DNA from: CADEEN01 sp963816315
GTDB lineage: Bacteria; Pseudomonadota; Gammaproteobacteria; Burkholderiales; Burkholderiaceae_C
Length of the DNA: 64,000 nt
Direction: 5' to 3'
Assembly (NCBI GenBank): GCA_963816315.1
Contig: CAWFJZ010000032.1
Span: 343,217 to 407,216 of the forward strand
Positions 46,512 to 56,306 of this stretch are shown piece by piece (within the stretch, counting starts at the first letter, position 1; every line of letters begins with the position of its first letter). Under the pieces are notes generated by a model, which saw nothing but the letters and a program-made list of their open reading frames with translations, searched no databases and had not been told where the DNA came from. The position numbers were made by a program, and so were the translations under genes.

Positions 46512-47615
46512 GTGGCCAAGATCGCTTCCGTCGATGTCTGGCGCATCGACCTGCCGCCCCCGGTGCCGCGCAGCGACGCGATCCAGAGCTTCGTTGTGCA
46601 GGAAACGCCGATGGTGCGCATCCGCTGTGACGACGGCAGCGAAGGCGTCGGCTACAGCTACACCATCGGCACGGGAGGATCGTCGGTCACCGCGCTGCTG
46701 GCCGATCACCTCGCGCCGCGCCTGATCGGCCGCGACCCGGCGTGCATCGAAGCGATCTGGCGCGACCTCTTGTTCGCGACACACGCCACCAGCGTCGGCG
46801 CGATCACGAGCCTCGCATTGGCCGCGATCGACACCGCGCTGTGGGACTGGCGCTGCAAGCGCGACGGGCAGCCTTTGTGGAAAGCAGCCGGCGGCGCGAA
46901 GCAGCGCACGCCGGTCTATACGACCGAAGGCGGCTGGCTGCACCTCGCTACCGACGCCATCGTGCGCGAAACCATCGCCGCGAAGGAAGCGGGCTTTCAG
47001 GGCGCGAAGATCAAGGTCGGCCTGCCGCGCGTGGCCGACGACGTGGCGCGTTTGTCGGCGGTCCGCCAAGCGGTCGGCGACGCCTTCGAGATCATGGTCG
47101 ATGCCAACCAATGCTTCACGCTCAGCGAAGCGCTGCGCCGCGCGAAGGCCTACGAGGCGCTGGGCATCGCCTGGTTCGAGGAGCCGCTGCCGGCCGACGA
47201 CATCACCGGCCACGCGCGCCTGGCGGCATCGACCTCGGTGCCGATCGCGGTCGGCGAATCGCTCTACTCGCCGAGCCAGTTCGCGGCCTACATCCAGCAC
47301 GGTGCATGTTCGATCGTGCAGGTGGACGTGGCGCGCATCGGCGGCATCACGCCGTGGCTGAAGGTGGCGCATCTGGCCGAGTGCCACAACCTCCAAGTCG
47401 CGCCGCACTTCCTGATGGAGCTGCACGTCAGTCTCACCGCGGCGAGCCCGACAGCGCGCTGGGTGGAATACATCCCGCAGCTCGATGCGGTAGCCGATTC
47501 ACGCGTACTGATCGCCGCGGGCGAGGCCGTCGCGCCCGACGCACCCGGCCTGGGCATCGACTGGCGCTGGGGCGATATCGAGCGGCGCACGATCGATCTG
47601 CGCCGCATTCAGTGA
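46512..47615 (+). CDS. Enolase-superfamily sugar-acid dehydratase (mandelate racemase type)
   Basis: A 367-residue enzyme with lid TP/VPRSDA region, KxK-type base in GAKIKVGLP, metal ligands in VDANQ, WFEEPLP and VGESLYS, and a His in VAPHFLMELH. It abstracts the proton alpha to a carboxylate and eliminates water from a sugar acid, such as a galactonate-, fuconate- or rhamnonate-like one. Start is GTG 46512. It sits between the TRAP permease and the UxaA/GarD dehydratase. Confidence 0.82.
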   Translation: MAKIASVDVWRIDLPPPVPRSDAIQSFVVQETPMVRIRCDDGSEGVGYSYTIGTGGSSVTALLADHLAPRLIGRDPACIEAIWRDLLFATHATSVGAITSLALAAIDTALWDWRCKRDGQPLWKAAGGAKQRTPVYTTEGGWLHLATDAIVRETIAAKEAGFQGAKIKVGLPRVADDVARLSAVRQAVGDAFEIMVDANQCFTLSEALRRAKAYEALGIAWFEEPLPADDITGHARLAASTSVPIAVGESLYSPSQFAAYIQHGACSIVQVDVARIGGITPWLKVAHLAECHNLQVAPHFLMELHVSLTAASPTARWVEYIPQLDAVADSRVLIAAGEAVAPDAPGLGIDWRWGDIERRTIDLRRIQ

Positions 47616-47625
47616 GAGACACGCC

Positions 47626-49152
47626 ATGAGTTCACCCACCATCCGCATCCACCCCCGCGACAACGTCGTCATCGCGCGCTCGCAATTGCTCGGCGGCACG
47701 GCGATCGCCGACGAGGGCATCACCATCGCCGGCCTGGTGCCACCGGGCCACAAGGTGGCTACCAGCGCAATTGCCGCGGGCGACGACGTGCGCCGCTACG
47801 ACCAGATCATCGGTCACGCCACGCAGGCCATCGCGCCCGGCCAACACGTCCACACGCACAACCTCGAGTACGCCGACTTCGCGCGTTCGCACGAACCCGG
47901 CGCCGGCGTCACGCCCACCGCGTACGCCAACCCGCCTGCCACCTTCGACGGCATCGTGCGCCCCGATGGACGCATCGCCACGCGCAACTACATCGGCGTG
48001 CTGACCAGCGTCAACTGCTCGGCGACCGCGGCGCGCGCGATCGCCGACCAGTTCCGGCGCGACATCCATCCCGAAATGTTGATGCCGTTCCCGAATGTCG
48101 ATGGCGTCGTTGCCCTGACGCATGGCATGGGCTGCGCGACCGACAGCGAAGGCGAAGAGCTGCGCGTGCTGCGGCGCACGCTCGGCGGCTATGCGAAGCA
48201 CCCGAACTTCCACGCCGTGCTCGTCGTCGGCCTGGGCTGCGAGACGAATCAGATCCAGGGGCTGGTGGCGCAAGAGGGCCTGCAGGAGGGCGCTCGCATG
48301 ATCACCTTCAACATCCAGGACACGGGCGGCACCGCGAAAACCGTGGCGCGCGGCGTCGAGCTGATCAAACAACTGCTGCCCGAGGCGAACAAGGTCAAGC
48401 GCCAGCCCGTACCGGCGAGCTACATCACCGTCGGCCTGCAATGCGGCGGCAGCGACGGCTACTCGGGCATCAGCGCGAATCCAGCACTCGGCGCGGCCAT
48501 CGACCGCCTGGTGCGAAACGGTGGCACCGGCATCCTCTCCGAAACCCCCGAGGTCTATGGCGGCGAGCACCTGCTGACGCGTCGCGCGGTCAGCCGCGAA
48601 GTCGCCGACAAGCTGCTGACACGCATCAAGTGGTGGGAGCAGTACACCGCGCGCAACGGCATGCGCATGGACAACAACCCCTCGGCCGGCAACAAGGCCG
48701 GAGGGCTGACGACGATCCTGGAAAAGAGCCTCGGCGCGATCGCCAAGAGCGGCACGACGAACCTGGTCGATGTCGTCGAATTCGCTCAAGCCGTCAGCGC
48801 CCGCGGCCTCGTCTTCATGGACACGCCCGGCTACGACCCGGTGAGCGCGACGGGCCAGGTGGCCGGCGGCGCCAACATGATCTGCTTCACGACGGGCCGC
48901 GGCTCGGCCTACGGCTGCGCACCAAGCCCGTCGCTGAAGTTCTCGACCAACACGGCCTTGTGGCGCAAGCAGGAAGACGACATCGATCTCGACTGCGGCG
49001 GCATCGTCGATGGCGCCGATTCAGTCGATGCCTGCGGCGAGCGCATCTTCCGCCTGATCCTCGACACCGCCTCAGGGCGCAAGACGAAGAGCGAGCTGCA
49101 TGGCTACGGGCAGAACGAGTTCGTGCCTTGGCAGTTGGGGGCGGTGATGTGA
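47626..49152 (+). CDS. UxaA/GarD-type dehydratase (altronate/galactarate family)
   Basis: A 508-residue two-part enzyme: a small N-terminal SAF-like domain (DNVVIARSQLLGGTAI) and the large catalytic part with IATRNYIGVLTSVNCSAT, THGMGCATDSEGEE, GLGCETNQI, QCGGSDGYSGI and GRGSAYGCAPSPSLKFSTN, whose cysteines and histidines bind iron. It dehydrates altronate, galactarate or a similar acid. Full length and intact. The ATG 47626 is preceded by GTGAGAGAC. Product would be a 2-keto-3-deoxy acid for KdgK or the FAH hydrolase. Confidence 0.86.
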   Translation: MSSPTIRIHPRDNVVIARSQLLGGTAIADEGITIAGLVPPGHKVATSAIAAGDDVRRYDQIIGHATQAIAPGQHVHTHNLEYADFARSHEPGAGVTPTAYANPPATFDGIVRPDGRIATRNYIGVLTSVNCSATAARAIADQFRRDIHPEMLMPFPNVDGVVALTHGMGCATDSEGEELRVLRRTLGGYAKHPNFHAVLVVGLGCETNQIQGLVAQEGLQEGARMITFNIQDTGGTAKTVARGVELIKQLLPEANKVKRQPVPASYITVGLQCGGSDGYSGISANPALGAAIDRLVRNGGTGILSETPEVYGGEHLLTRRAVSREVADKLLTRIKWWEQYTARNGMRMDNNPSAGNKAGGLTTILEKSLGAIAKSGTTNLVDVVEFAQAVSARGLVFMDTPGYDPVSATGQVAGGANMICFTTGRGSAYGCAPSPSLKFSTNTALWRKQEDDIDLDCGGIVDGADSVDACGERIFRLILDTASGRKTKSELHGYGQNEFVPWQLGAVM

Positions 49153-49961
49153 ACGGGGCACACGTCACCGTAACCATCTCGGGCGACCTGATCGCTGAAG
49201 TTCGCACAACGCTTTTTGATGCGTTAGATGTAGCGCTCCAAGTGAAACATGGATGGATTGGCGAGAACGCATTCACATCGCGTGCGTATGCTGCCTACGT
49301 TACTTCAGTTGCGGCCGTTGAGGCCTTCGTTAATGAGACGTTCCTCCATTGGACATGCCGCAGCGAGACCGAATCGTCTGCGCTTTGGCAGATTCCAGAG
49401 AACCCGTTGGAGCGAATGGATCTGCTTCTCAAGGTTGTAGTCTTCCCTCAGTTGCTGTTCGGAGCTGCTCCTCGACGTGACGCCCAGCCGTTCCAAGACT
49501 TTGCGCTCCTGTGCAAAGTCCGAAACGACTTGGTTCATTTCAAGATGAACACACGCAGCACACCCAAGTACGTGCGGGTGTTGGCTCAACGGGGAATCGC
49601 GCTAGCGCACGCGCCTGACGACCCAGGTCCTTGGCCTTGGAAACTTAGCTGCACCGAGGGGATTAGGTGGGCGCACAACACAGCTTGCGCCATGGCATTG
49701 CACTTGGCCTCGCTGATTCCTGAGGCCCAGCGCGAGCACTTGGCAGCGGCGCAAGCAACTTTAGGCCGGTACGACCAGAAGCAGTCTCGCACTGGATTGG
49801 CTCAAAGAGTGTTCGCGATGCGATGCGCGCTTGGCGCGTCACCCAAGCAGCCATTGCCGAAAGTGCGCAATGAGGCGTACTTCGCTTCAGGCCGTAACTT
49901 ACTCGGCCTTCTGCGATCTGAGTTCCTGCGAGGGTGCGCTAGCCTCGCAACGTCCGATTGA
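49149..49961 (+). CDS. Hypothetical protein with HEPN-like RX4-6H motif, lower GC
   Basis: A 270-residue protein starting at GTG 49149, overlapping the end of the dehydratase gene (GTGATGTGA region), and ending 23 bp inside the convergent hydrolase gene. I do not recognise a named family. An all-helical look with AAYVTSVAAVEAFVNETFLHW and FALLCKVRNDLVHFK; R125-NDLV-H130 is the R-X4-H signature of HEPN RNases. Base composition is visibly lower in GC (about 50-55% in several lines) than its neighbours, and codons such as TTA, AGT and TTT are used, so it is likely acquired. No antitoxin or nucleotidyltransferase partner is adjacent. Confidence 0.65.
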   Translation: MNGAHVTVTISGDLIAEVRTTLFDALDVALQVKHGWIGENAFTSRAYAAYVTSVAAVEAFVNETFLHWTCRSETESSALWQIPENPLERMDLLLKVVVFPQLLFGAAPRRDAQPFQDFALLCKVRNDLVHFKMNTRSTPKYVRVLAQRGIALAHAPDDPGPWPWKLSCTEGIRWAHNTACAMALHLASLIPEAQREHLAAAQATLGRYDQKQSRTGLAQRVFAMRCALGASPKQPLPKVRNEAYFASGRNLLGLLRSEFLRGCASLATSD

Positions 49962-50847
49962 ACAAGGCCACCGTCCTCCCCCAAGCCTGCGCCGCCGACT
50001 TCTCGTCATACCGCGGCGTCGTGTCGTTGTTGAAGCCATGCTGCGTGCCCTCGTACTTGAAGGCCGAGTGCTTCACGCCGGCCGCCTTCAACGCCGCCTC
50101 ATACGGCGGCCACATCGCGTTGATGCGTTCGTCGTCGCTGGCGAACATGAGCATCAGCTCGGCCTTGATCTTGGGCGCTTGGTCGGCTGGCACCGACGCG
50201 CCGTAGAACGGCACGCCGGCGATCAGCTCGGGCGAGCGGGTGGCGAGGAAGTTGACGATGCCGCCGCCGTAGCAGAAGCCCACTGCGCCCAACTTGCCGT
50301 TGCCGCCGCTGATCTTGCTCGCGTAAGTGGCGGCGGCGACGAAGTCTTCGCGCGCCTTGGCCTGGTCGATCTTGGCGAACGCCTCGCGCGCCTTGTCTTC
50401 GTCGCCGGGGTAGCCGCCGACGCTGGTCAGCAGATCGGGCGCGACGGCGATGAAGTTGTCCACCGCCAGCCGGCGCGCGATGTCTTCGATGTGCGGGTTC
50501 AGGCCGCGGTTCTCGTGGATCACGAGCACGACGGGCAGCGTGCCCGACGCGTTCGCCGGCCGCGCGACGAGCGCATTGATCTTGCCGTGGCCGGCGGTCG
50601 CGGGAATCTCGACGCGCTCGGTCTTGATGCGCGCATCGCTCGGCGGCACCTTCTGGCCGTAGGCGAAGTCCGGCGACAGCGCCGCGAGCAGCCCCGCCGC
50701 CGTGGTGCCGCTGGCCGCCGCGAAGCGCGAACTCTTGTCGAGAAAACCGCGACGGTCCAATCCGCCATGCACGTACTGGTCGAACAGCTTCAGCACCTCG
50801 GGGTGGAAGTCGGCGGCGGTAAGACGGGACGGCTTGGGATGGTTCAT
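49939..50847 (-). CDS. Dienelactone hydrolase family protein with Tat signal
   Basis: A 302-residue enzyme. A twin-arginine motif (RRGFLDKSSRF) precedes a hydrophobic stretch, suggesting Tat export. Catalytic features: VIHENRGLNPHIEDIA, nucleophile GFCYGGG (Cys), DDERIN and HGFNND with the His. These are typical of DLH-like hydrolases. ATG 50847 is supported by GAGCGCC upstream. Divergent from the mannonate dehydratase gene. Substrate unknown; it is opposite in strand to the surrounding operon. Confidence 0.83.
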   Translation of the reverse strand: MNHPKPSRLTAADFHPEVLKLFDQYVHGGLDRRGFLDKSSRFAAASGTTAAGLLAALSPDFAYGQKVPPSDARIKTERVEIPATAGHGKINALVARPANASGTLPVVLVIHENRGLNPHIEDIARRLAVDNFIAVAPDLLTSVGGYPGDEDKAREAFAKIDQAKAREDFVAAATYASKISGGNGKLGAVGFCYGGGIVNFLATRSPELIAGVPFYGASVPADQAPKIKAELMLMFASDDERINAMWPPYEAALKAAGVKHSAFKYEGTQHGFNNDTTPRYDEKSAAQAWGRTVALFNRTLRG

Positions 50848-50915
50848 CGAGAGGCGCTCCAGCGGTGGGTTCAACGAGTCGCAGTTTGTAGCCCGACAAC
50901 AAAGCCCCTGCAACC

Positions 50916-52127
50916 ATGAAGATCACAGCCGCCAAAGTCATCGTCTGCAGCCCCGGCCGCAACTTCGTGACGCTGAAGATCGAGACCGACCAGGGCCTCA
51001 CCGGCCTGGGCGACGCCTCGCTCAACGGCCGCGAGCTCGCGGTGGCGAGCTACCTCACGGACCACGTGATCCCCTGCCTGATCGGCCGCGATGCGCACCG
51101 GATCGAAGACCTCTGGCAGTACCTGTATCGCGGCGCCTACTGGCGCCGCGGGCCGGTGACGATGAGCGCGATCGCGGCGGTGGACACGGCGCTGTGGGAC
51201 TTGAAGGCCAAGGCCGCGGGCATGCCGCTGTACCAACTGCTCGGTGGTGCGAGCCGCGAGCGCGTGCTGGTGTACGGGCATGCCAACGGCGCCGACATCG
51301 CTTCGACGGTCGATGAAGTGCTGCGCTACAAGGCGATGGGCTACCAGGCGATCCGCGCGCAGAGCGGCGTGCCGGGCCTGAACAAGGTCTATGGCGTGGG
51401 GCGCGGCTCGATGCAGTACGAGCCGGCGGAAATCGGCTTGCCCTCCGAGCACGATTGGGACACGTCGAAGTACCTGCACCACACGCCGAAGCTCTTCGAT
51501 GCCGTGCGCCGCGCGGTCGGCGATGACGTGCACCTGCTGCACGACGTGCACCACCGCCTGACCCCCATCGAAGCGGCGCGCCTGGGCAAGGACCTGGAGC
51601 CCTATCGCCTGTTCTGGATGGAAGATGCCACGCCGGCCGAGAACCAGGAGGCGTTTCGATTGATCCGCCAGCACACGACGACGCCGCTGGCGGTCGGCGA
51701 AATCTTCAACACGATCTGGGACTGCAAGGACCTGATCGAGAACCAGCTCATCGACTTCATCCGCACGACGGTCGTGCATGCCGGCGGCATCACGCACCTG
51801 CGCCGCATCGCCGATCTGGCGTCGCTGTACCAGGTGCGCACCGGCTCGCATGGCGCGACCGATCTGAGCCCGGTGTGCATGGGCGCGGCGCTGCACTTCG
51901 ATCTGTGGGTGCCCAACTTCGGCATCCAGGAGTACATGCGCCACAGCGACGAGACCGACGCCGTGTTCCCGCATGCGTACACGTTCGACGGCGGCTTCAT
52001 GCATCCGGGCGATGCCGCCGGGCATGGCGTGACGATCGACGAGGCGCTGGCGGCGAAGTACCCGTACCAACGCGCGTATTTGCCGGTGAACCGCTTGCAG
52101 CAGGATGGGACGTTGTGGAACTGGTGA
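50916..52127 (+). CDS. manD: D-mannonate dehydratase, enolase-superfamily ManD
   Basis: A 403-residue protein, the usual ManD length. Visible: KITAAKVIVCSPGRNFVTLK opening, YRGAYWRRGPVTMSAIAAVD, LLHDVHHRLTP (with the metal-binding Asp and active-site His), DATPAENQEAFRLIR, VGEIFN, and GSHGATDLSP. It turns D-mannonate into 2-keto-3-deoxygluconate. Its stop overlaps the next start (TGATG), coupling it to the fructuronate reductase. Confidence 0.88.
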   Translation: MKITAAKVIVCSPGRNFVTLKIETDQGLTGLGDASLNGRELAVASYLTDHVIPCLIGRDAHRIEDLWQYLYRGAYWRRGPVTMSAIAAVDTALWDLKAKAAGMPLYQLLGGASRERVLVYGHANGADIASTVDEVLRYKAMGYQAIRAQSGVPGLNKVYGVGRGSMQYEPAEIGLPSEHDWDTSKYLHHTPKLFDAVRRAVGDDVHLLHDVHHRLTPIEAARLGKDLEPYRLFWMEDATPAENQEAFRLIRQHTTTPLAVGEIFNTIWDCKDLIENQLIDFIRTTVVHAGGITHLRRIADLASLYQVRTGSHGATDLSPVCMGAALHFDLWVPNFGIQEYMRHSDETDAVFPHAYTFDGGFMHPGDAAGHGVTIDEALAAKYPYQRAYLPVNRLQQDGTLWNW

Positions 52128-53581
52128 TGCCCGCGCGCCTGCATCCGTCACGGCTCGACGCGCTGCCGCAAAGCGTGCGCCGGCCGGCCTTCGACCGCCG
52201 CGCCTTGCGCACGGGCATCGTGCACCTGGGCCTCGGCGCGTTCGCGCGGGCGCACCTGGCCGCCGTCAACGACGACGCGCTCGATGCCGGCGCGCCTCTC
52301 GAGTGGGGCATCCACGGCGTGTCGCTGCGCCACGCCGACGTGCGCGACGCGCTGCTGCCGCAGCAGGGCCTGTACTCGCTCGGCCTGCGCGATGCGGTGG
52401 GGACGCAGACACGAGTCATCGGCTCGGTGGTCACCTGCGCCGTCGCGCCCGAAGACCCGCAGGCGGTGGTCAGCGCCATCGCGCATGCCGACACGCGCAT
52501 CGTCAGCCTGACCATCACCGAGAAGGGCTATTGCCATGACCCTGCGACGCGCACGCTGAACGCCGCGCATCCCGACATCGCGCACGATCTGGCCGACGCG
52601 CTCACGCCACGCAGCGCCGTCGGCCTGCTCGTGCGCGGGCTGCAAGCCAGGCGCCGGCCACTCACGCTGCTGTCGCTCGACAACCTGCCGGCCAACGGCG
52701 ACACGCTGCGTGGCCTCGTGCTCGGATTTGCCGAGCGCGTCGATGCCGACCTTGCGCGCTGGATCGAGCGCGAATGCACGTTCCCGAACAGCATGGTCGA
52801 TCGCATCGTGCCGCGCAGCACCGCAGCCGATCTGGCGGCGGCGCGCGAGGCGCTCGGCCTCGAAGACCGTGCGGCCGTGGTCGCCGAGCCGTTCCTCGCC
52901 TGGGCGGTGGAAGACCGCTTCGCCGCCGGCCGGCCGGATTGGTCGGCCGGCGGCGCGCAGTTCGTCGAACGCGCCGAGCCGTTCGAAAAGCTGAAGCTGC
53001 GCATGTTGAATGGCGCGCACTCGGCCATCGCCTACCTTGGTGTGTCGGCCGGCTGGGCGACGGTGGATGCGGCGATGGCGCAGCCGGCCCTCGCCCGCTT
53101 CATCGACGCGCTGCTGCGCGACGAGGTGGCGCCGACGATCGCAGACGAGCTGCCCGGCTTCGACCTCGACGCCTACCGCGCGCAACTGCTGCAGCGTTTT
53201 GCCAATCCGGCGCTGGCCCATCGCACGCTGCAGATCGCGATGGACGGCTCGCAGAAACTGCCGCAGCGCTGGCTCGGCACCGTGCGCCACCGGCTGGCCG
53301 CGGGCACGCCGATCGACCGCCTGGCGCTGGCGCTGGCCGCCTGGGTGATGCACCTGCGCAACCAGCCGCTCGACGACCCTCTCGCCGAGGCGTTGCAGGC
53401 GCTGCATGCACGCGCGATGGCCAAGCCCACGGCGCGCGAGCGCGCGGCCGAGGTGACCCGTTTCGCGCCGGTGTTCGGGGATTTGGCCGACGAGCCGCGG
53501 CTGGTCGGCGCGCTGGCGCGTGGGCTCGAGTCGTTGCATGGCGCCGGCGTGCGCGCCACCCTGGAAGGTTTGACGACATGA
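52127..53581 (+). CDS. uxuB: Mannitol dehydrogenase-family D-mannonate oxidoreductase
   Basis: A 484-residue NAD-dependent enzyme: IVHLGLGAFARAHLA Rossmann motif, DNLPANGDTLRGLV, ECTFPNSMVDRIVPR, and the catalytic segment KLKLRMLNGAHSAIAYLG with Lys, Asn and His. It interconverts D-fructuronate and D-mannonate, supplying ManD. Starts at ATG 52127 overlapping the manD stop and ends overlapping the next ATG (ATGA). UxaC isomerase, needed before it, is not in the window. Confidence 0.86.
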   Translation: MPARLHPSRLDALPQSVRRPAFDRRALRTGIVHLGLGAFARAHLAAVNDDALDAGAPLEWGIHGVSLRHADVRDALLPQQGLYSLGLRDAVGTQTRVIGSVVTCAVAPEDPQAVVSAIAHADTRIVSLTITEKGYCHDPATRTLNAAHPDIAHDLADALTPRSAVGLLVRGLQARRRPLTLLSLDNLPANGDTLRGLVLGFAERVDADLARWIERECTFPNSMVDRIVPRSTAADLAAAREALGLEDRAAVVAEPFLAWAVEDRFAAGRPDWSAGGAQFVERAEPFEKLKLRMLNGAHSAIAYLGVSAGWATVDAAMAQPALARFIDALLRDEVAPTIADELPGFDLDAYRAQLLQRFANPALAHRTLQIAMDGSQKLPQRWLGTVRHRLAAGTPIDRLALALAAWVMHLRNQPLDDPLAEALQALHARAMAKPTARERAAEVTRFAPVFGDLADEPRLVGALARGLESLHGAGVRATLEGLTT

Positions 53582-54640
53582 GCCAGCAACCGATTCGCGA
53601 CGACGCCACGCCCGTGTCCGCCGACACCTGCGCGCCTGGGCCACACGCTGCTTCGCCGCCGCCGGCATGAGACACGACGACGCGCTGCTGCTGGCGACGA
53701 GCCTCGTCCAGACCAGCCTGTGGGGCATCGACTCGCATGGCGTCGCCTTGCTGCCGCACTACCTGAACCGCTTGGGCAACGGCACCATCAAAGCCCAGCC
53801 GAATGTGCAGGTCGAGCGCACGGCCGCGGCCACGGCGCTGCTGCATGCCGACCAGGGCCACGGCATCGTCATCGCCCACCGCGCGATGGCCGAGGCGGTG
53901 CGCATCGCCGCGCGAACAGGGCATCGGCGCGGTCGGGGTGCGCAACGCGTCGCATTGCGGCGCGATCGGGCTGTACACGCGCGCGGCGGCGCGCGCCGGC
54001 TGCGTGGGCGTGGCCTTCACACATGCCGACAGCGTGGCGGTGCCGCACGGCGGCAAACGCGCCTTCCTCGGCACCAACCCGATCTCGTTCGCTTTTCCGC
54101 GTGACGGCCGCGAGCCGCTGTGCCTGGACATGGCCACCACGTCGATCCCGTTCAACCGCGTGCGCAACGCGCGCCGCGAGGGCCATGCGCTGCCGCCGGA
54201 CGTGGCTGTCGATGCGCAAGGCGCGCCGACGACCGATGCGCAGGCCGCCGTGGCCGTCGTGCCGCTCGGCGGCAGCGCCTACGGCCACAAGGGCTATGCG
54301 CTGGCGCTCGTGATCGACTTGCTGTGCGGCCCGCTGCTCGGCAACCCGTACGGGCCGCACATCCCGTCGATGTTCGAAGCCATCGACGAGCCACGCCAGC
54401 TCGGCGCGTTTTTCATCGCGCTCGATCCGGCAGCGCTTTGGCGGCGGCGCCGCGCTGTCGGCGCAGATCGAAGCGATGGCGCGCGATCTGGCGGCCGAAC
54501 CGGGATCGCCGCGCCTGCCGGGCGACCCGGAAGCCGAAGTCGCCGCGCAACGCAGCCGCGACGGCATCCCGATCGAAGCCGGCCTGGCCGAACAGTTTCG
54601 AAGCTGCAGCGCGCGGCTCGGCCTGCCGATGCCTTTCTGA
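53578..54640 (+). CDS. Ldh2/YlbC-type malate/L-lactate dehydrogenase family protein
   Basis: About 355 residues after repair of three breaks: a single base at about 53631 and GC pairs at about 53920 and 54437. Family features: LWGIDSHGVALLPHYL, GVRNASHCGAIGLYTR, LGTNPISFAFPRDG, LDMATTSIPFNRVR and GHKGYALALVIDLL. This NAD(P)-dependent family reduces 2-keto acids, including ureidoglycolate and keto-sugar-acid types. Coupled to uxuB by ATGA. Here a role in sugar-acid metabolism is inferred. Confidence 0.8.
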
Positions 54641-54662
54641 CCTCCAACCAAGGACCCACCCC

Positions 54663-55420
54663 ATGAGCCAACGACTCGCCGGCAAAACCGCCTTCCTCAC
54701 CGCCGCCGGCCAAGGCATCGGCCGCGCCACCGCGCTGGCCTTCGTGCGCGAGGGCGCGCGCGTGATCGCCAGCGATGTCAACGCCGAGGCGCTGGCCTCG
54801 CTGGCCAAGGAAAGCGGCTGCACGACGCTGGCGCTCGACGTGCTCGACCCGGCGGCGATCAGCGCCGCGGCCAAAGCGCACGGCGGCGTCGATGTGCTCT
54901 TCAACTGCGCCGGCTACGTGCACGCCGGCTCGGTCCTCGACTGCACCGAAGCCGACTGGGACTTCGCCTTCAACCTCAACGTGCGCTCGATGTACCGCAC
55001 GATCAAGGCTTTTCTGCCCGGCATGCTGGCCAGGAAGTCGGGCTCGATCATCAACATGGCCTCGGCGGCGAGCAGCATCAAGGGCGTGCCGAACCGCTTT
55101 GTCTATGCCACGACCAAGGCGGCGGTGATCGGCCTGACCAAATCGGTGGCCGCGGACTTCGTCGGCCAGGGCGTGCGCTGCAACGCCATCTGCCCCGGCA
55201 CGGTGGAATCGCCGTCGTTGCGCGATCGCATCGGCGCGCAGGCCCAGGCCGGCGGCAAGACCACGGCCGAGGTCGAGGCGATGTTCGTTTCCCGCCAGCC
55301 GATGGGCCGGCTCGGCAAGCGCCGACGAGATCGCCGCGCTGGCGGTGTATCTTGCGAGCGAAGAATCGGCTTTCACGACAGGCACGACCCAAGCTCATCG
55401 ACGGCGGCTGGTCACTCTAG
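54663..55420 (+). CDS. SDR dehydrogenase, 2-keto-3-deoxy-L-fuconate dehydrogenase-like
   Basis: About 253 residues after two GC-pair repairs (about 55321 and 55390). TAAGQGIGRATALAF nucleotide site, NCAGYVHAGSV, NMASAASSIKGVPNRF and YATTKAA with Tyr and Lys, CPGTVESPSL, and a C-terminal LIDGGWSL. Sequence style and the adjacent FAH hydrolase match the non-phosphorylated L-fucose/L-rhamnose route, where it makes a 2,4-diketo-3-deoxy acid. Ends TAG 55420. Confidence 0.82.
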
Positions 55421-55437
55421 AAAGAAAGGACAAGACG

Positions 55438-56306
55438 ATGAAACTCATGCGCTACGGCTCCAAGGGCCATGAAAAACCCGCGCTGCTCGACGACGAGGGC
55501 CGCGTGCGCGACCTCTCGGCGCTGCTGCCCGACATCACCGCGCAAACGCTGACGCCCGCCGGCCTGGCCGCGCTGGCGGCGGTGGACGTGAACAAGCTGC
55601 CCGTCGTCGAGACGCCCGGGCCGCATCGCGCCGCCGTACAGCGGCGTCGGCAAGTTCATCGCCATCGGCCTGAACTACAGCGACCATGCGGCCGAGTCGA
55701 ACATGCCGGTGCCCAAGGAGCCGGTGGTCTTCACCAAGGCGACGAGCTGCATCGTCGGCTGCAACGACGCGGTGGTGCTGCCGCAGGGTTCGGTCAAGGG
55801 CGATTGGGAGGTCGAGCTCGGCGTCGTCATCGGCAGCAAGGCGCGCTATGTCAGCGAGGCCGACGCGCTCAAACACGTCGCCGGCTACTGCACCGTCAAC
55901 GACGTTTCCGAGCGCGAGTACCAACTGGAGCGCGGCACGCAGTGGGACAAGGGCAAGGGCTGCGACACCTTCGGCCCGGTCGGCCCGTGGCTGGCAACGC
56001 GTGACGAAGTGCCCGATCCACAAGCCTTGGGCATGTGGCTCGACGTCAACGGCAAGCGCTTCCAGACCGGCAACACGAAGACGATGGTCTTCGGCGTGGC
56101 GCACCTCGTCAGCTACCTGAGCCGCTTCATGACGCTGCTGCCCGGCGACCTGATCACCACCGGCACGCCGCCGGGCGTGGGCATGGGCGTCAAGCCGAGC
56201 CCGGTGTTCCTGAAGGCCGGCGACGTGATGACGCTGGGCATCGACGGGCTGGGCAGCGCAGCGCCAGGTGGTGCATGCGTGGAACGCTGCGCTGATCGAC
56301 GGTTGA
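55438..56306 (+). CDS. Fumarylacetoacetate hydrolase-family, 2,4-diketo-3-deoxy-acid hydrolase
   Basis: About 290 residues after two GC-pair repairs (about 55635 and 56260). FIAIGLNYSDHAAESNMPVP, metal ligands in GDWEVELGVVIG, and TQWDKGKGCDTFGPVGPW and TTGTPPGVGMG are FAH-family marks; the opening MKLMRYGSKGHEKPALLDD is typical of the diketo-deoxy-fuconate/rhamnonate hydrolase group. It would cleave the SDR product to pyruvate and a hydroxy acid. AAAGGA precedes ATG 55438. Last gene of the sugar-acid operon. Confidence 0.83.
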
